DNA of 64,000 bases from Alteromonas oceanisediminis. Lineage in GTDB: Bacteria; Pseudomonadota; Gammaproteobacteria; Enterobacterales; Alteromonadaceae. Below the pieces are notes generated by a model. It saw only the letters and a list, made by a program, of their open reading frames with translations. It made no database searches and was not told the origin of the DNA. Position 1 is the first letter of the stretch. Every line of letters begins with the position of its first letter. Below are positions 37,185 through 45,540 of this stretch, one piece after another. The position numbers and the translations under genes were made by a program. The stretch spans positions 124,001 through 188,000 of the forward strand of contig NZ_JAHCTA010000004.1 in the NCBI RefSeq assembly GCF_018474025.1, given 5' to 3'.

Positions 37185-37355
37185 TTATACACCAACAACT
37201 TTTTTGCCACGGTAGTAACCATCAGCGGTTACGTTGTGGCGAAGGTGTGTTTCACCCGATGTTGAATCAACAGACAAAGTAGAACCTGTTAACGCATCGT
37301 GTGAACGACGCATACCACGCTTAGAACGTGTTTTACGATTTTTTTGTACTGCCAT
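37185..37355 (-). CDS. rpmF: 50S ribosomal protein L32
   Basis: A 56-residue basic protein beginning [20 protein letters not shown] and ending [11 protein letters not shown], as in bacterial L32. AGGAG lies 6 bases before the ATG. It lies between yceD and plsX, the conserved gammaproteobacterial order that couples ribosome and lipid synthesis. It is a Cys-free form, without the zinc ribbon. Confidence 0.96.
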   Translation of the reverse strand: MAVQKNRKTRSKRGMRRSHDALTGSTLSVDSTSGETHLRHNVTADGYYRGKKVVGV

Positions 37356-37358
37356 AAA

Positions 37359-37892
37359 TTACTCCTGATCTCGCTTAAGTTCTTTCAAAACCGCAAATGG
37401 GTTTTTGCGTGTCTCTTCCTCTGCTATCTGACCAAAACTTAAATCGTTTTGCTTAACTGGGCACTGCTCCTCTGCATGAAGCGGCACAATCGGCAAAGCT
37501 AATATAAGCTCGTCTTCTAACAACTGAAATAAATCGATTTCTCCATATTCGTTTACTTCAACCGGTTCGTACACTTCCGGTAGCTCGTCAAGTTCAGCAT
37601 CTTCAGCCCTCTGCACAGGACTGAAACAAAACTCAATGTCGAGCCGATGAGCAAGCTCACCATTACACCGTTGACAGATAAGTGTAGTGTCAGTCGCCAT
37701 GTTGCCGTGAAAGAAAGTAAGACCCTGCGCGTCTTTTGCAAACTTTACGGTGACATCAACAACATCGCTGCAACTGCTCACTGCTTCGGTAAATCGACTC
37801 AAGTCTTTAGTCGCAATAACGCCAACGTAGTCGGAACGTTTTACTGCGCTTTTAACGGGGTCGATCTGCTGAGGCAGTTTCACTTTCTGCAT
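37359..37892 (-). CDS. yceD: YceD, 23S rRNA accumulation protein (DUF177)
   Basis: A 177-residue protein. The start MQKVKLPQQIDPVKSAVKR, the Cys pair in TTLICQRCNGELAHRL, VYEPVEVNEYGEIDLFQLLE with DELILALPIVPLH, and the end NPFAVLKELKR match E. coli YceD, needed for normal 23S rRNA levels. It heads the rpmF-fab operon. No ribosome binding site is seen, and a strong promoter lies only 9 bases upstream of the ATG. Confidence 0.93.
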   Translation of the reverse strand: MQKVKLPQQIDPVKSAVKRSDYVGVIATKDLSRFTEAVSSCSDVVDVTVKFAKDAQGLTFFHGNMATDTTLICQRCNGELAHRLDIEFCFSPVQRAEDAELDELPEVYEPVEVNEYGEIDLFQLLEDELILALPIVPLHAEEQCPVKQNDLSFGQIAEEETRKNPFAVLKELKRDQE

Positions 37893-37901
37893 AGGGCGCG
37901 C

Positions 37902-37930
37902 ATAATATAGAGTATGAGTACGTTAGTCAA
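37902..37930 (-). promoter_or_regulatory. Sigma-70 promoter of the yceD-rpmF-plsX-fab operon
   Basis: Reading the minus strand, TTGACT (37930-37925), a 17-base spacer and TATTAT (37907-37902) form a near-consensus promoter. The -10 element ends 9 bases before the yceD ATG, so the transcript would have almost no leader. Confidence 0.8.
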
Positions 37931-37942
37931 AGAAATAATTCA

Positions 37943-38602
37943 TTGAATCCTTTACGCGTAAAGCCAGTAAACCCGCAGCATACACCAATTATTTTAGCCT
38001 CAAGTTCCCCTTATCGAGCGAACCTGCTCAGGCAACTGGGCCTGACCTTCGATACGTTCAGCCCACAGGTTGACGAAACGGCAAAACACAACGAGCCTGC
38101 GCATGAACTGGCAGGCCGACTTGCAGCCAAAAAAGCAGCGGCTGTCGCCGCGCATTGCGCTCAGGGACTGATCATCGGCTCCGATCAAGTTGCGCAATTG
38201 GTGCTGCCGGATCAACCTGCTATTCACTTAGGCAAACCCGGCTCAATAGAAAAAGCGATCCACCAATTAAGCCAATGCAGTGGCCAATCGGTCACTTTTT
38301 ACACCGGACTGAGTGTGTTGGATGCGCAAACACGTCAACAAATCACCCAGTGTGAAACCTTTACCGTTCAATTTCGTCAGCTTTCACTCGCGCAAATAGA
38401 GCGTTACGTTGAGAAGGAGCAGCCCCTCGATTGTGCTGGCAGCTTTAAGTGTGAAGGCTTGGGTATTCGGCTGTTTGAAAGTATGCAAGGCAGTGACCCT
38501 AATAGTTTAATTGGTTTACCGCTGATTGCGTTAACCAGCATACTCCTTGAATTTGGTGTTGACCCGTTATTCAGGGACCCGGCATGCCTCAATCTTGGGT
38601 AA
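37943..38602 (+). CDS. maf: Maf/YceF-type nucleotide pyrophosphatase
   Basis: A 219-residue Maf protein. IILASSSPYRANLLRQLGL is the family opening, VDETAKHNEPAHELAGRLA the conserved Asp/Glu motif, GLIIGSDQVAQL the SDQ motif, and GSFKCEGLGIRLFESMQGSD the C-terminal signature. Its place beside yceD indicates the YceF group, which hydrolyses 7-methyl-GTP as a housecleaning enzyme. The only available start is TTG (beginning MNPLRVK), without a clear ribosome binding site. It is divergent from yceD by 50 bases. Confidence 0.93.
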   Translation: MNPLRVKPVNPQHTPIILASSSPYRANLLRQLGLTFDTFSPQVDETAKHNEPAHELAGRLAAKKAAAVAAHCAQGLIIGSDQVAQLVLPDQPAIHLGKPGSIEKAIHQLSQCSGQSVTFYTGLSVLDAQTRQQITQCETFTVQFRQLSLAQIERYVEKEQPLDCAGSFKCEGLGIRLFESMQGSDPNSLIGLPLIALTSILLEFGVDPLFRDPACLNLG

Positions 38603-38607
38603 CGCAG

Positions 38608-38629
38608 ACGCTATCAAAAGGGATAGCGT
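38608..38629. terminator. Hairpin after maf
   Basis: The perfect 8-base stem acgctatc / gatagcgt has a 6-base loop, 5 bases after the maf stop. It lacks a T tract, so it may stabilise a 3' end rather than terminate. The remaining bases to 38760 hold nothing recognisable. Confidence 0.4.
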
Positions 38630-38760
38630 AATCGCAAAGACCAAACGCTCTAGTTAGCCAATAATTTTCAGTGCAACATACGGAACGACATTAAAAATCA
38701 AAAAAGCCAGCTTGTACCGTGCCATATACTGAAAGTACAAACGGGGAAGATGCTTTTGAA

Positions 38761-39411
38761 TTACGCTCGCAATAGGTACTGATGTAGCTCAGCGACTGAT
38801 TCCGCCACAAACACTGGCTGATGCGCATTCAAACGATGCTTACCATGAACACCATAATCCACACCGATGCGATCCATGCCAATTTGCTCAGCCATTTGCA
38901 TATCGTATGTGGTATCGCCAATCATAACTGATTTTTGAATATCGATTCCGGTTTCATCCAACAACTGAAGCAGCATGTCTGACGATGGTTTCGATTCAGC
39001 TTCGTCGGCACAGCGAGAATGAGAAAAGTAGTGGCGCGTTTCCGTATTGTCCCAGGCTCGCTCCAACCCGCGACGTGCCTTGCCAGTGGCGACGGCCAGA
39101 GTGGCTGGCGTCGGTTCCAAGGCATCCAGCAGTGGTATGATACCCGGAAACAATGGGCACGGTGTTTTATCGCTGTTTATATAATGAAATTTATAGCGAT
39201 TGACAATGTGAGCAACCACTTCAGGATTATCTTCGTCAAATAGCTGAGCAGTGGCAGGCACCAAACTGATACCAATGATGTTTTCGGCAGCTTCACGCGA
39301 GGGGATCGCTAGACCGGCATCTTGCGCAGCGAGCTGCATACATTTGACAATCTTTGCGGCCGAATCCATTAAGGTTCCATCCCAGTCAAAGATCACTAAG
39401 TCATATTTCAT
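38761..39411 (-). CDS. HAD-superfamily phosphatase (phosphoglycolate phosphatase-like)
   Basis: A 216-residue HAD-IA hydrolase. Motif I is VIFDWDGTLMDSAA, motif II is LAVATGKARRGLE, the Lys is in EAESKPSSDMLLQLL, and motif IV is KSVMIGDTTYDMQMAEQIGM. The substrate is uncertain; homologues next to rluC are usually annotated as HAD hydrolases related to phosphoglycolate phosphatase. It overlaps the end of rluC by 11 bases and is cotranscribed with it. Confidence 0.9.
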   Translation of the reverse strand: MKYDLVIFDWDGTLMDSAAKIVKCMQLAAQDAGLAIPSREAAENIIGISLVPATAQLFDEDNPEVVAHIVNRYKFHYINSDKTPCPLFPGIIPLLDALEPTPATLAVATGKARRGLERAWDNTETRHYFSHSRCADEAESKPSSDMLLQLLDETGIDIQKSVMIGDTTYDMQMAEQIGMDRIGVDYGVHGKHRLNAHQPVFVAESVAELHQYLLRA

Positions 39412-40372
39412 TTGAACTGCTTTCCTGTCGTCTTAGTGCGGTAAGCAACGTTTCGAGCGCGTTGGGCAACGGCGCCATGCAAGTATGCTGCTTTTCAGTG
39501 GCTGGGTGTATAAACGTTATTTTGTGCGCATGTAAAAACAATCGGCTACTGCCCAGTGGCTTAACATAGGCTTCAAACGCCTCATCGGTATATTTTGTAT
39601 CGCCAGCAATCGCATGGCCGGCATGTAAACAATGGACCCGGATTTGATGTGTGCGCCCGGTGATGGGCGACGCCTCGACCAGTGTTGCGCCAGGCAGCGA
39701 TTCCTTAATAGCAAAATGTGTTTCCGATGGCTTGCCCTGATCATTGACAAAAACCATACGTTCACCCGACTGAAGCACGTTCTTGTGCAACGGTGCTTTC
39801 ACTTTAGTGCGAGCCTTTGGCCATTCACCGGCAACCAGTGCCAAATAGCGTTTATCGACCGTCTTCTCACGGAGTTGTTCATGCAGGTGGCGCAGCGCGG
39901 AGCGCTTCTTGGCCACCAAAATGCATCCTGATGTATCACGATCCAGCCGGTGCACTAATTCCAGAAACGGGGCGTTGGGTCGTAATGCACGCAGCCCTTC
40001 AATGAGACCAAAGCTCAGTCCGCTCCCGCCGTGAACCGCAGTACCACTAGGTTTGTTAATCACGATCAAGCGCTCATCCTCGAACAGAATGGCAGACTCA
40101 AGCTCAGCAACACGGTCGAGTTTGACCGAGGGCAAAGCATTCTCTTCCGGCTGGCGAACAGGCGGGATCCGCACGACGTCGCCGCCATTCAATTTATATT
40201 CGGGTTTAATGCGTTTTTTATTGACTCGCACCTCGCCCTTTCGAACGATGCGATAAATCATGCTCTTGGGCACGCCTTTCAACTGTGTGCGCAGAAAGTT
40301 ATCGATGCGCTGACCGGCTTGGTCATCATCGATGGTGTGAAATGTCACTGAGAGAGATTCGGATGTTTTCAT
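39401..40372 (-). CDS. rluC: 23S rRNA pseudouridine synthase RluC
   Basis: A 323-residue enzyme that modifies U955, U2504 and U2580 of 23S rRNA. An S4 RNA-binding domain (AGQRIDNFLRTQLKGVPKSM) is near the N-terminus; the catalytic Asp is in LVHRLDRDTSGCILVAKK and the family motif in SPITGRTHQIRVHCLHAGH. It diverges from rne, as in E. coli. Confidence 0.95.
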   Translation of the reverse strand: MKTSESLSVTFHTIDDDQAGQRIDNFLRTQLKGVPKSMIYRIVRKGEVRVNKKRIKPEYKLNGGDVVRIPPVRQPEENALPSVKLDRVAELESAILFEDERLIVINKPSGTAVHGGSGLSFGLIEGLRALRPNAPFLELVHRLDRDTSGCILVAKKRSALRHLHEQLREKTVDKRYLALVAGEWPKARTKVKAPLHKNVLQSGERMVFVNDQGKPSETHFAIKESLPGATLVEASPITGRTHQIRVHCLHAGHAIAGDTKYTDEAFEAYVKPLGSSRLFLHAHKITFIHPATEKQHTCMAPLPNALETLLTALRRQESSSNEI

Positions 40373-40882
40373 GGGCGCGAGTTTACCTTAGAAAACCAGA
40401 CTCTGGTAAGCGATGTTAAATAAAATATGACTTTACTTGCTTGAAATTACTAAAAAGTGCGATAATACAGCATCCGCCGAGTAGGAAATTAGTTATCCAC
40501 TCTTTTCACAGCCGGATCATTGATGAAGTAATCTGTTGAGAACATCCAGATTCGCTTGCATCAAACATAACGAACTTGTTAATAGGGCTGATAGGCCGAC
40601 AGGTTCCGCGATAATAAATAATATCGCCGATAATCGTAACAGAACTGGATTAGTATTGGCCGAGTGAAATCGCTCGCCCAATCATTGAAATTTGAAACTC
40701 GCAAGGTTTTGCCTCCCTGACACTTGATGCTCAGCGAAAATGAAATAACACCGTCGAATGAAGACGGCTCGCGGCATCAGGTTAATTTGGCTTCACGTAT
40801 AAACGCTCGTCGCGACGACGCTCAGAACAGTATGCGCTATCCGCTTCTGTGTCTTTTATCGGTATAAACTGAGAAAGATACA
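40373..40882 (+). promoter_or_regulatory. Long rne 5' region (promoter and leader)
   Basis: The 510 bases between rluC and rne contain no gene. A weak promoter candidate is TTGCTT (40437-40442) with GATAAT (40461-40466), 18 bases apart, which would give a leader of roughly 410 bases. Small hairpins are visible, such as ccgtc / gacgg at 40751-40767 and an inverted cgctcgtcgcgacgacgc near 40809. In E. coli a 361-base structured rne leader mediates feedback by RNase E; a similar role here is an inference. Confidence 0.55.
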
Positions 40883-43738
40883 ATGAAAAGAATGTTGATC
40901 AATGCAACTCAACAAGAAGAGTTGCGGGTCGCCCTCGTAGATGGGCAGAAACTCTACGATTTAGATATTGAAAGCCCCGGACACGAGCAGAAAAAAGCCA
41001 ACATCTACAAAGGCACCATTACCCGCGTAGAGCCCAGCCTTGAGGCTGCGTTCGTTGATTATGGTGCTGACCGTCACGGTTTCCTTCCACTCAAAGAAAT
41101 TGCTAAGACTTACTTCCCTAATGGTTACCGCTTTGAAGGCCGTCCAAACATTAAAGACGTCGTTAAAGAAGGTCAGGAAGTTATTGTTCAAATCGACAAA
41201 GAAGAGCGCGGCCAAAAAGGCGCGGCCTTAACCACCTTTGTGTCACTTGCCGGTAGCTACCTTGTTTTAATGCCAAACAATCCTCGGGCAGGTGGTATTT
41301 CTCGTCGTATTGAAGGTGATGAGCGTACAGAATTAAAGCAGGCTCTTAATCAGCTAGAACTACCTGACGGTATGGGCCTGATCGTGCGTACTGCCGGCGT
41401 GGGTAAATCCTACGAAGAGCTTGCGTGGGATCTCAGTGTGTTAATTACACATTGGGATGCGGTGAGTAAAGTGGCGCAAGAGCGCCCTGCTCCGTTTCTT
41501 ATCCACCAAGAAAGCAATGTTATCGTGCGGGCTATTCGGGATTATTTGCGTCGAGATATCGGTGAAATTCTAATCGACAAGCAAAGCATTTACGAACAAG
41601 CGCTTCAGCATATTCAATTGGTTCGCCCTGATTTTGTCAGCCGCGTGAAAATGTACAAAGGCGAAGTGCCGCTGTTCAGCCACTATCAAATAGAAAGTCA
41701 GATTGAATCAGCCTTTCAACGTGAAGTTCGCTTACCTTCCGGCGGTTCGATCGTTATCGACCCAACGGAAGCACTAACCTCTATCGATATCAACTCTTCT
41801 CGCGCCACCAAAGGCGGCGATATTGAAGAAACCGCGTTAAATACCAACTTAGAAGCAGCCGATGAAATTGCCCGTCAATTACGACTGCGCGACTTAGGTG
41901 GCTTGGTCGTCATTGACTTTATTGACATGACGCCTGTGCGCAATCAACGTGAAGTTGAAAACCGCATGTTAAACGCGGTAACACCGGATCGTGCACGGGT
42001 TCAAATCGGTCGAATTTCTCGTTTCGGCTTATTGGAGATGTCACGTCAGCGTTTACGCCCGTCATTGGGAGACTCAGCCCATCACGTGTGTCCTCGTTGT
42101 AGTGGCCATGGTACGGTGCGCGGTACAGAGTCGTTAGCGTTGTCTATTTTACGGATCCTAGAAGAAGAGAGCATCAAAGAAAATACCCAACAACTTGAAG
42201 CGCAGCTTCCGGTCAATGTGGCAACCTACTTGCTCAATGAAAAGCGTAAAGCCGTACGTAATATCGAAGAACGCCATTCAGTTGAGTTGCTGATTATTCC
42301 AAACCCTAATTTGGAAACACCGCATTACAACATCACGCGACGCCGCGCAGACGAGCGTGTTTCTGACGTGAGCTACAATGTGGACCTTTTTGAACCAGAA
42401 GTTGAAAAGGCAGATATCGCAACGGCAACCCCAGTGAAGCGCGAGCAGCCTGCTTTACAAGGCCTGGTTGCGCCCACCCAGGCACCAATGACACCGCCCG
42501 TGGCACCAGCAGCCGTGAATAATGCAGAGCCGGGGCTGTTCGCATCGCTGTCGAAGTGGATCAAAGGTTTGTTTGCCGAGTCGCCGGAGCCTGAGAAACC
42601 GGCTAAATCGGAAAGCCGCAACAAGCCTCAAAACCGCCGCAATACGCGCGGCCGAAACAACCAGCGTCGGAATGAGCGTAAGACAGAACCACGCAATAAA
42701 CGCGAGGCGCGTGACGATAAAGGCGAGCGCGATAGCCGCAATGATCGTAATAAAGCGCAATCCGACGATCGCAGTAACTCACGCGATAAGAGTTCTGAAC
42801 AAAAGCCTAAGCGCGGCCGTGGCCGTCCTAAGTCAACGAACAAAAATACGGAAGATGCAAAATCAGCCAACGATCGCAATGACGTGAACGAGCAGAGTGA
42901 AGCGAAGAGTGAGGCGACTAAAGAGCGTCGCACGCGTCGTAGCTCGCGCCGCAGCGTTCGGGCAAATGCACCTGAAAAAGCACAGAATAAGACTGAGCAA
43001 ACTCAATCCGTTGAGCATGTAACATCTGACAAAAACGCCAGCGCAAAAGATGAGCAGAAACCCACACAACCGGTTACTGATACTTCTGCAGCCTCAAATG
43101 CTGCCGTTGCTGATGATACCCATGTTGCAAACGATGCAGAGCAAGTGGCCGAGCAAAACAATGAGGCGAAGAAATCATCTCGCAGCCGCAGAACGCCGCG
43201 ACACAACCGGGCAGCCGGTCAGCGTCGCAAACAACAGAATGATGCGGAAGTCGCGCAGGACGAGCTTAACTTTGAAGCACCTGAGCAGGATACGGCTACC
43301 TCTGACAATGAGTCTACGTCAGATGCTACACCTACACCAAATGATGCAAAGGCGAAGCCTCAAGCGCCTGCGACACCATCGGAACCGATGGTAGCCGACT
43401 TGTTTGAAGCGGTAGAAGGTGCGACCACTCAGCCAGAGCAAACAGAAGACACAACGTCGACTGAAAAGCCGGTGGAAAAGAAGTCAAAACCGAAAAAAGC
43501 TGTTGCTGAAAAGGCTAAAAAACCCGTGCAAGCGGAGCCAGAGGTTAAGGTGATCAAACGTGCGTCGCATCCCATGGCGACACCTGCCACGGTGGAGCAT
43601 GCGTTCAGTGATATCATCATTAGTGCGCTGGCTGACGAGAAGCGTCCTGCGCTGTCAGTTGCTGCGCAGCGTGCAGTTATGGCACAGGCGCGGTCATCGG
43701 CTAATGCACCTACAACGACGCCTCAACGCGCGGATTAG
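40883..43738 (+). CDS. rne: Ribonuclease E
   Basis: A 951-residue endoribonuclease. The catalytic half has an S1 domain (about 37-120), the catalytic Asp residues D302 ([16 protein letters not shown]) and D345 ([17 protein letters not shown]), and the zinc-link Cys pair 403/406 ([10 protein letters not shown]). At about 540-555, [15 protein letters not shown] looks like the membrane-targeting amphipathic helix. The rest is a low-complexity Arg/Lys/Glu/Asn-rich scaffold, including an RNA-binding-like [20 protein letters not shown], for degradosome assembly. The end matches the usual short conserved C-terminal tail. It starts ATG after an AT-rich leader and ends at a strong terminator. Confidence 0.97.
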   Translation: MKRMLINATQQEELRVALVDGQKLYDLDIESPGHEQKKANIYKGTITRVEPSLEAAFVDYGADRHGFLPLKEIAKTYFPNGYRFEGRPNIKDVVKEGQEVIVQIDKEERGQKGAALTTFVSLAGSYLVLMPNNPRAGGISRRIEGDERTELKQALNQLELPDGMGLIVRTAGVGKSYEELAWDLSVLITHWDAVSKVAQERPAPFLIHQESNVIVRAIRDYLRRDIGEILIDKQSIYEQALQHIQLVRPDFVSRVKMYKGEVPLFSHYQIESQIESAFQREVRLPSGGSIVIDPTEALTSIDINSSRATKGGDIEETALNTNLEAADEIARQLRLRDLGGLVVIDFIDMTPVRNQREVENRMLNAVTPDRARVQIGRISRFGLLEMSRQRLRPSLGDSAHHVCPRCSGHGTVRGTESLALSILRILEEESIKENTQQLEAQLPVNVATYLLNEKRKAVRNIEERHSVELLIIPNPNLETPHYNITRRRADERVSDVSYNVDLFEPEVEKADIATATPVKREQPALQGLVAPTQAPMTPPVAPAAVNNAEPGLFASLSKWIKGLFAESPEPEKPAKSESRNKPQNRRNTRGRNNQRRNERKTEPRNKREARDDKGERDSRNDRNKAQSDDRSNSRDKSSEQKPKRGRGRPKSTNKNTEDAKSANDRNDVNEQSEAKSEATKERRTRRSSRRSVRANAPEKAQNKTEQTQSVEHVTSDKNASAKDEQKPTQPVTDTSAASNAAVADDTHVANDAEQVAEQNNEAKKSSRSRRTPRHNRAAGQRRKQQNDAEVAQDELNFEAPEQDTATSDNESTSDATPTPNDAKAKPQAPATPSEPMVADLFEAVEGATTQPEQTEDTTSTEKPVEKKSKPKKAVAEKAKKPVQAEPEVKVIKRASHPMATPATVEHAFSDIIISALADEKRPALSVAAQRAVMAQARSSANAPTTTPQRAD

Positions 43739-43756
43739 GACAGTTTGATGCTGACA

Positions 43757-43785
43757 AAAAAGCCCGCTTTATAAGCGGGCTTTTT
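43757..43785. terminator. Bidirectional rho-independent terminator after rne
   Basis: The stem agcccgctt / aagcgggct has a 3-base loop and is flanked by A5 on the left and T5 on the right. It serves rne on the plus strand and the TetR gene on the minus strand. Confidence 0.92.
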
Positions 43786-43799
43786 ATCATCAATCTCGG

Positions 43800-44429
43800 T
43801 TAACGGCTTCTACCTGCCTCAATGCCCATCGACACGAAAGACACTAAGCGATGCACTATGCTACTGACTGTTTCCTTCGTATCGAAGTCTGATTGCGCGA
43901 TATCACACAGCGCTTTATGTGATGACATCGAAAACACAAAGCTACCCAAGGCAAAATGCAGACGCCAAAATAAGTCACTGGTTTCGACGTGAGGTAATAC
44001 GGATTGAAAGCGACTGCGTAGCGTATGAATGGTATTGCCATAGTGAGTCAGGATAAAGGTTCTTAAGTGCCCTTGTGTCTCACTGTACCCTCGGCCTAAC
44101 AGTTGAACAAAAATAGCCATCCCGTTTGGATGTTGTTTTTCAATTTCAAGCAGTGCATTGGCGATTGACTCCACCAAACTATTAACGGTTACCGTTGTCG
44201 CAGCGTCCAACGCCTCCAACGAATGGTCAACATGCGGGATGGCAACGTCAAAATAACGCGCAAGCACAGCTTGAATAAGGTTTTTCTTACTACCAAAATG
44301 GTAGTTTACCGACGCTAAGTTAACGCCAGCCTGCTGCGTGATCATGCGCAGAGATGTGTTTTCAAACCCGTGGTTAGCAAACAACGACTCTGCGGCGATG
44401 ATGATCCGCTGCTTCGTAGTCAAGTTCAT
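43800..44429 (-). CDS. TetR/AcrR-family transcriptional regulator
   Basis: A 209-residue repressor. The helix-turn-helix is in IIIAAESLFANHGFENTSLR and MITQQAGVNLASVNYHFGSK (residues 9-48), and the C-terminal ligand domain is helical. GVNLASVNYHFGSKKNLIQA is typical of regulators of lipid or fatty-acid genes and efflux, but the target is not identifiable. It overlaps the sohB stop by four bases (ATGA), so it is cotranscribed with sohB. Confidence 0.9.
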   Translation of the reverse strand: MNLTTKQRIIIAAESLFANHGFENTSLRMITQQAGVNLASVNYHFGSKKNLIQAVLARYFDVAIPHVDHSLEALDAATTVTVNSLVESIANALLEIEKQHPNGMAIFVQLLGRGYSETQGHLRTFILTHYGNTIHTLRSRFQSVLPHVETSDLFWRLHFALGSFVFSMSSHKALCDIAQSDFDTKETVSSIVHRLVSFVSMGIEAGRSR

Positions 44430-45466
44430 CTAAAAAGCGACTGTGACCGTTCCCATACACGCATTAACCCGCGCTCAGTGGCCGACGCAAACCCCAATCC
44501 GAGTTTTTCAGCCATGCTCTTTTTCGCTGCGTATTTAATCGCGTAAACCTTTTTCTGCTTGTTTTTCGCCATAATGAAATCATCAGACGTCTGAATCGAG
44601 TCAATCAACCCCAGATCCAGCGCTTTGTTACCATACCAATACTCACCGGTGGCCACTTTATCGATGTCAAGATCAGGACGATGATCAGACACAAAGCGTT
44701 TAAACATGCCGTGTACATCTTCAAGCTCTTCTCGAAACTTCTCTCTACCCGCTTCGTTATTCTCGCCGAACATCGTCAAAGTACGTTTAAACGCTCCCGC
44801 GGTGTGCTGTTCAAATTCTACGTCATGTTTCTTCAACACTTTGTTGAAGTTGGGTAATTGCGCAATAACGCCAATTGAGCCGATAATGGCAAAAGGCGAC
44901 GCTATTATTTTATCGGCAACACAGGCCATCATGTAGCCACCACTTGCGGCCACTTTATCAACGGCAATGGTTAGGGGTAACTTAGCATCTTTGATACGCT
45001 GTAATTGTGATGCAGCAAGACCGTAACCGTGCACGACGCCCCCGCCACTTTCAACATTCACTAGCACTTCGTCCTGCTCAGACGCGATGCTTAATACGGC
45101 TGTGACCTCTTCGCGCAGTTGATCAACCTCGTGCGCATCCATTGAGCCATCAAAGTCGATGACAAACAGGCGTGATGCGTTTTTTTCACTATCTTTCGAT
45201 GATTTTTTTGCCTGTTTTTTATCGGCTTTCGCTTTGGCTTTATCCGCTTTGTCCAGCGCTTTCAGTTCATCCTTGGATAGCAAAACGCCTTTTGCGTAAT
45301 CTACAATGCCATCTAATTTTTCTGAAATCGATGTGATCTCAAGTTGACCATTGGACGGCTTTTGACGCATCGCTTGCCCCGCGATGACCGCGACAACAAC
45401 CGCAATCGCGACAACGATAGTAATAGCTTTTGCGAGAAATACGCCGTACTCGTATAAGAACTCCAA
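44426..45466 (-). CDS. sohB: SohB, inner-membrane S49 peptidase
   Basis: A 346-residue protease with N-terminal membrane helix 11-30 and a Lys-rich segment (about 64-97). The S49 domain has Ser175 in KVAASGGYMMACVADK and the general-base Lys227 in TAGAFKRTLTMFGENNEAG. It acts as a signal-peptide-peptidase-like periplasmic enzyme. Length is like that of E. coli SohB. It is the first gene of a pair with the TetR gene. Confidence 0.95.
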   Translation of the reverse strand: MEFLYEYGVFLAKAITIVVAIAVVVAVIAGQAMRQKPSNGQLEITSISEKLDGIVDYAKGVLLSKDELKALDKADKAKAKADKKQAKKSSKDSEKNASRLFVIDFDGSMDAHEVDQLREEVTAVLSIASEQDEVLVNVESGGGVVHGYGLAASQLQRIKDAKLPLTIAVDKVAASGGYMMACVADKIIASPFAIIGSIGVIAQLPNFNKVLKKHDVEFEQHTAGAFKRTLTMFGENNEAGREKFREELEDVHGMFKRFVSDHRPDLDIDKVATGEYWYGNKALDLGLIDSIQTSDDFIMAKNKQKKVYAIKYAAKKSMAEKLGLGFASATERGLMRVWERSQSLFR

Positions 45467-45494
45467 ATTAACCTCTACTCAGTGTGTGAACAAT

Positions 45495-45519
45495 AAAAAA
45501 GGACCCGAAGGTCCTTTTT
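45495..45519 (-). terminator. Terminator after the penicillin acylase gene
   Basis: The stem aaaaaaggacc / ggtccttttt has a cgaa loop; the minus-strand reading ends in a T run. It lies between the acylase stop and the sohB start. Confidence 0.88.
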
Positions 45520-45540
45520 CACCTGATAATTACCGCAATT

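Noticed and set aside
42333-43206. Several long open frames on both strands within the 3' half of rne
   Set aside because: They are shadows caused by the repetitive Arg/Glu/Lys-rich codons of the RNase E scaffold region.
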